A DNA stretch of 7,194 bases from Nitrospinota bacterium. Its GTDB lineage: Bacteria > Nitrospinota > Nitrospinia > UBA9942 > JAHJSF01. The translations under genes and the position numbers were made by a program. The notes beneath the pieces are model-generated. The model was not told where the DNA came from. It did not search any database and was given only the letters and a program-made list of their open reading frames with translations. Position 1 is the stretch's first letter. Each line of letters starts with the position of its first letter. The stretch covers positions 1 through 7,194 of the forward strand of contig JAHJSF010000028.1 of assembly GCA_018830405.1 (NCBI GenBank). Direction: 5' to 3'. Positions 4,755 through 7,194 of the stretch are shown here, piece after piece.

Positions 4755-7012
4755 TAGAGGTCCGGATGCTCATGCATGGCCTTCAAACGTCTCCAACGCC
4801 TATCGACCTCTTTCTCAAAGGACTCTACAATATCATCATAGTCAGACTTCATCAGGTGCTTGGTCTTCCCCATATGCTTGAACCATTCACGGGCAGGAAC
4901 CTTCTTCCCCTTGGCCTCAGGATCATAGTTTAGGGTTGTAACCCCTCTTTCCACCTCATAGAGAGGGAAGAAGTTACAATCGACCGCCGCCTGAATAAGC
5001 TCCTGAGCACCGCCGGCCTCACTCCTCCAGTTAAGCGGACAGGCGGAGAGGAATTTACCATAAACCAATCCCTCATGCTTGGCATACCATTGCGCCTTGG
5101 CCGCCTTCCTAATCATATCCTTATAGTTCGACTCTACCGCAGTAAAGACATAGGGGATATGGCAGGAGGCAAACAGCTGGACAGTATCCTTATGCTGTCC
5201 ACGCTTACCGCGTCCAACCGTTCCGACATTGGATGTGCTGGTGACATGTCCAAGCGGCGTGGCATAGGAGAGCTGGTTACCTGTGTTCATGTACCCTTCG
5301 TTATCATACTCGAGGATGATCATGTTATGGTTTCTGAAGGCTGTTCCGAGTGCCGGTCCAAGACCGATATCAAGACCCCCGTCACCGCTAACCAATATAA
5401 AGGTAATATCCTGATCCTGAGGAATCTCTCCCCTTCTCTGTCTCTCCTTATACATATCAACCAAACCGCTCAAGGTTGCGGAGCCGTTCTGGAAGAGATT
5501 GTGGACATAGTTAACATTAAAGGATGTATGAGGATAGGAGGTGGTAACAACCATTCCGCAACCTGTGTGCCAGAGCATAACAACATGACCCGTAATCCCC
5601 TTTAAGAAGGTATTGATATTGGGGAATATTCCGCAGCCCGGGCAGGCGCTGTGTCCGGGGACAATACGTCTCGGCATGGCGGTAAGCTCGGCCGCCTTGA
5701 CCCCCTTGGCCTCTATAATATTCTTCTCCTTATTCTCGGTAACAGTAATAATACAGGGAGAGGCCGCCTCTTTGGTAATGGGCTCGGAAACCTTGGCAAA
5801 CTTGAAGTTCGGGTCACCGGCGGTTGCTCCTATGTAATCGTAGGGAACGGCAACCTTACCAGTCTTAGCAACCTCGAGGGCGCTCTCCAGCATTTCAATA
5901 GCATCTTCAAGGTAGAGGTCCTTCCCGCCAAGGCCGTATATGCGGCTCAAGACAAGAGATTTATTGGCAGGGTCGCTCTTTAGGGCAGCCTTTACCTCGG
6001 AAGACATACTCCCCCCCATACCGTTGAACGACTCAGCCCTATCGGCAATCAAGACCGCTTTGGCCTTTCCAAGGGCGGCCACAATCTCTTTAGCCGGGAA
6101 TGGGCGTATAACAGTCGGATAAACCAAGCCAACCTTCTTCCCTTCTTCCCTCAACTTATCAATCGCCCCACGAACCGTGTCGGCAGCCGAGTTGAGGATA
6201 AAGATAATCGCATCGGCATCCTCGGTACGGTATGTTTCGATCATCTTATAGGAACGGCCGCTCAGCTTGGCATACTCTTCATACATAGCCGGCAAGGCTT
6301 CATAGGCCTCCTGCATAGCCATGCTCAGCTGTTTTTTATTGTTTATCTGATCCGGGTCGTTCATCAATGGGCCAATGGTAATCGGATTGGCCACATCAAC
6401 CGACGTATACAAAGGCTGATACTTACCGATAAACTTGTAGACAGACTCTCTGTTATCGTCAAAGTAGGAAACCCTTCTTTTCTGATGGCTGGTTATAAAA
6501 CCGTCATAAGAAACTATGGCCGGAAGTCTAACCTTTTCGGCAATCTTGAGAGCGATTATATTCATGTCGTAGACCATCTGCGGGTCTTTGGCCAAGAGGA
6601 TTATCCAACCCATATTTAGGGTAGTCATTATATCGGAATGGTCGCAGCGGATATCTATCGGCCCGGAAACGCTTCGGTTAACAACGTTTAAAACCATCGG
6701 GAAACGTGTCCCCGACTGAGCCGGTAACTGCTCTATGGCGTACAGCAAACCGTTAGCCGAGGTGGCGTTAAAAACCCTTCCCCCTGCTGTAGCGGCACCG
6801 TAACATATACCGGCAGCCCCATGCTCACCGTCGGCCGGAATCAGGTGTACATCATGTTCCCCGTTGGCTCCCATCTCGTCAAGATATTCTGCTATCTCGG
6901 TAGATGGTGTAATCGGGAAATACCCCATAACGTGGTAATTGATATGGGCTGCGGCGATAGCAGCCATCTCGTTACCGCTTCTAAAGTCTATCTTCTGCTT
7001 ACCTTTAGTCAT
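4754..7012 (-). CDS. Pyruvate:ferredoxin oxidoreductase, alpha and beta subunits fused
   Basis: The enzyme interconverts pyruvate plus CoA with acetyl-CoA, CO2 and reduced ferredoxin in the cytoplasm. The 752-residue chain joins two subunits that are usually separate. Residues about 9-230 are the PorA pyrimidine-binding domain (GYFPITPSTEIAEY at 30-43; PADGEHGAAGICYGAATAGG at 59-78; VVNRSVSG at 110-117). About 265-370 form PorA domain II (ADAIIFILNS, YPTVIRPFP). A linker of about 55 residues (390-445) leads to PorB: GHSACPGCG at 453-461, TPP/Mg motif GDGGLDIG at 543-550 with EYDNEGYMNTGNQ at 568-580, and a PorB-like tail (VPAREWFKHMGKTKHL). Cys457, Cys460, Cys485 and Cys658 fit the four ligands of the PorB [4Fe-4S] cluster. 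The ATG at 7012 follows GAGGAG by 8 bases. The gamma and delta (ferredoxin-like) subunits are not in the window, though they may lie upstream beyond 7194. Pyruvate is the likeliest substrate; another 2-oxoacid is not excluded. Confidence 0.9.
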   Translation of the reverse strand: MTKGKQKIDFRSGNEMAAIAAAHINYHVMGYFPITPSTEIAEYLDEMGANGEHDVHLIPADGEHGAAGICYGAATAGGRVFNATSANGLLYAIEQLPAQSGTRFPMVLNVVNRSVSGPIDIRCDHSDIMTTLNMGWIILLAKDPQMVYDMNIIALKIAEKVRLPAIVSYDGFITSHQKRRVSYFDDNRESVYKFIGKYQPLYTSVDVANPITIGPLMNDPDQINNKKQLSMAMQEAYEALPAMYEEYAKLSGRSYKMIETYRTEDADAIIFILNSAADTVRGAIDKLREEGKKVGLVYPTVIRPFPAKEIVAALGKAKAVLIADRAESFNGMGGSMSSEVKAALKSDPANKSLVLSRIYGLGGKDLYLEDAIEMLESALEVAKTGKVAVPYDYIGATAGDPNFKFAKVSEPITKEAASPCIITVTENKEKNIIEAKGVKAAELTAMPRRIVPGHSACPGCGIFPNINTFLKGITGHVVMLWHTGCGMVVTTSYPHTSFNVNYVHNLFQNGSATLSGLVDMYKERQRRGEIPQDQDITFILVSGDGGLDIGLGPALGTAFRNHNMIILEYDNEGYMNTGNQLSYATPLGHVTSTSNVGTVGRGKRGQHKDTVQLFASCHIPYVFTAVESNYKDMIRKAAKAQWYAKHEGLVYGKFLSACPLNWRSEAGGAQELIQAAVDCNFFPLYEVERGVTTLNYDPEAKGKKVPAREWFKHMGKTKHLMKSDYDDIVESFEKEVDRRWRRLKAMHEHPDL

Positions 7013-7033
7013 TATTTTTGCTCCTCTATCTTG

Positions 7034-7194
7034 GTGCTTAATTGCCTAAATCTTGCTGTAGCCGACCGGCCTTTGACGCAGCCGGCTTTGTTGTCAATCC
7101 TCGCCATAGACCACGCTATGGCTGCGGTTGTCTTCGCGCCAGCCGCGCCAAATTCTCGGTCTTGATACTGACGCAGACTTAGGCAACTAAACAC
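7034..7194 (-). repeat. Long imperfect palindrome just upstream of porAB, candidate structured RNA leader
   Basis: The outer arms 7034-7053 and 7175-7194 are inverted copies with 17 of 20 identities. A middle pair, 7075-7086 and 7138-7149, matches at 9 of 12. An apical stem GCCATAG/CTATGGC (7103-7109, 7116-7122) closes on a 6-base loop. GACCG/CGGTC plus TTT/AAA can pair between the outer and middle stems. Read as minus-strand RNA, all six differences in the outer and middle stems become G-U pairs; on the plus strand they would be A-C mismatches. The fold ends 7 bases before the porAB ribosome binding site (7026-7021), so it could form in the porAB leader. It may extend past the window. It could be a structured leader, a small RNA, or a dispersed palindromic repeat. 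A 60-codon open frame across it looks like a by-product. Confidence 0.6.

Noticed and set aside
5075-5605. Long plus-strand open frame opposite porAB.
   Set aside because: It lies fully antisense to a well-supported gene and shows no protein-family features.
7012-7194. A 60-codon minus-strand frame (GTG start at the window edge) whose TAA overlaps the porAB ATG as TAATG.
   Set aside because: It runs through both arms and the loop of the palindrome, its composition follows the repeat, and no family is recognisable; the good ribosome binding site lies inside it and serves porAB. It is more likely a by-product, although a larger upstream gene ending here cannot be fully excluded.

Overview
The window comes from a Gram-negative bacterium. 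It has an OmpA-type outer-membrane protein, a DUF1207 envelope protein and exported enzymes with signal sequences. A fused pyruvate:ferredoxin oxidoreductase points to an anaerobe or a ferredoxin-based autotroph. The family mix and moderate GC would fit a Desulfobacterota- or Nitrospirota-like lineage, but this is inferred from families only; no 16S or species marker is present.

Layout. Positions 1-1196 carry three minus-strand genes: the start of msrA (cut by the window edge), a PQQ-type sugar/sorbosone dehydrogenase reduced to its two ends, and a stand-alone GemA/gp16-like (DUF1018) gene. A divergent intergenic region (1197-1437) leads into plus-strand genes: a DUF1207 protein broken by a 5-bp tandem duplication (1438-2570), an OmpA/OprF-type porin-like protein (2793-3788) and a small two-helix membrane protein of unknown function (3856-4347). 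This run meets a minus-strand tRNA-Asn (4434-4509) at a shared bidirectional terminator (4392-4427). Next comes a 121-bp palindromic MITE-like repeat (4610-4730), then a large minus-strand gene for a single-chain PorA-PorB fusion (4754-7012). Immediately upstream of that gene, and running to the window edge, is a long imperfect palindrome (7034-7194).

How it works together. Most plus-strand genes are envelope genes that share no obvious pathway. The porAB gene is central carbon metabolism (pyruvate/acetyl-CoA interconversion with ferredoxin); its gamma and delta subunits are not in the window. Two envelope-related genes are decayed, each by a mutation whose mechanism can be read (a deletion with possible microhomology, and a 5-bp duplication). 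With the two palindromic repeats this suggests mild genome erosion and repeat activity.

I do not see a defence system, CRISPR array, prophage or biosynthetic cluster. The most interesting item is the palindrome ahead of porAB: in its outer and middle stems every arm-to-arm difference becomes a G-U wobble when read on the porAB strand, as expected for a structured RNA transcribed in that direction.
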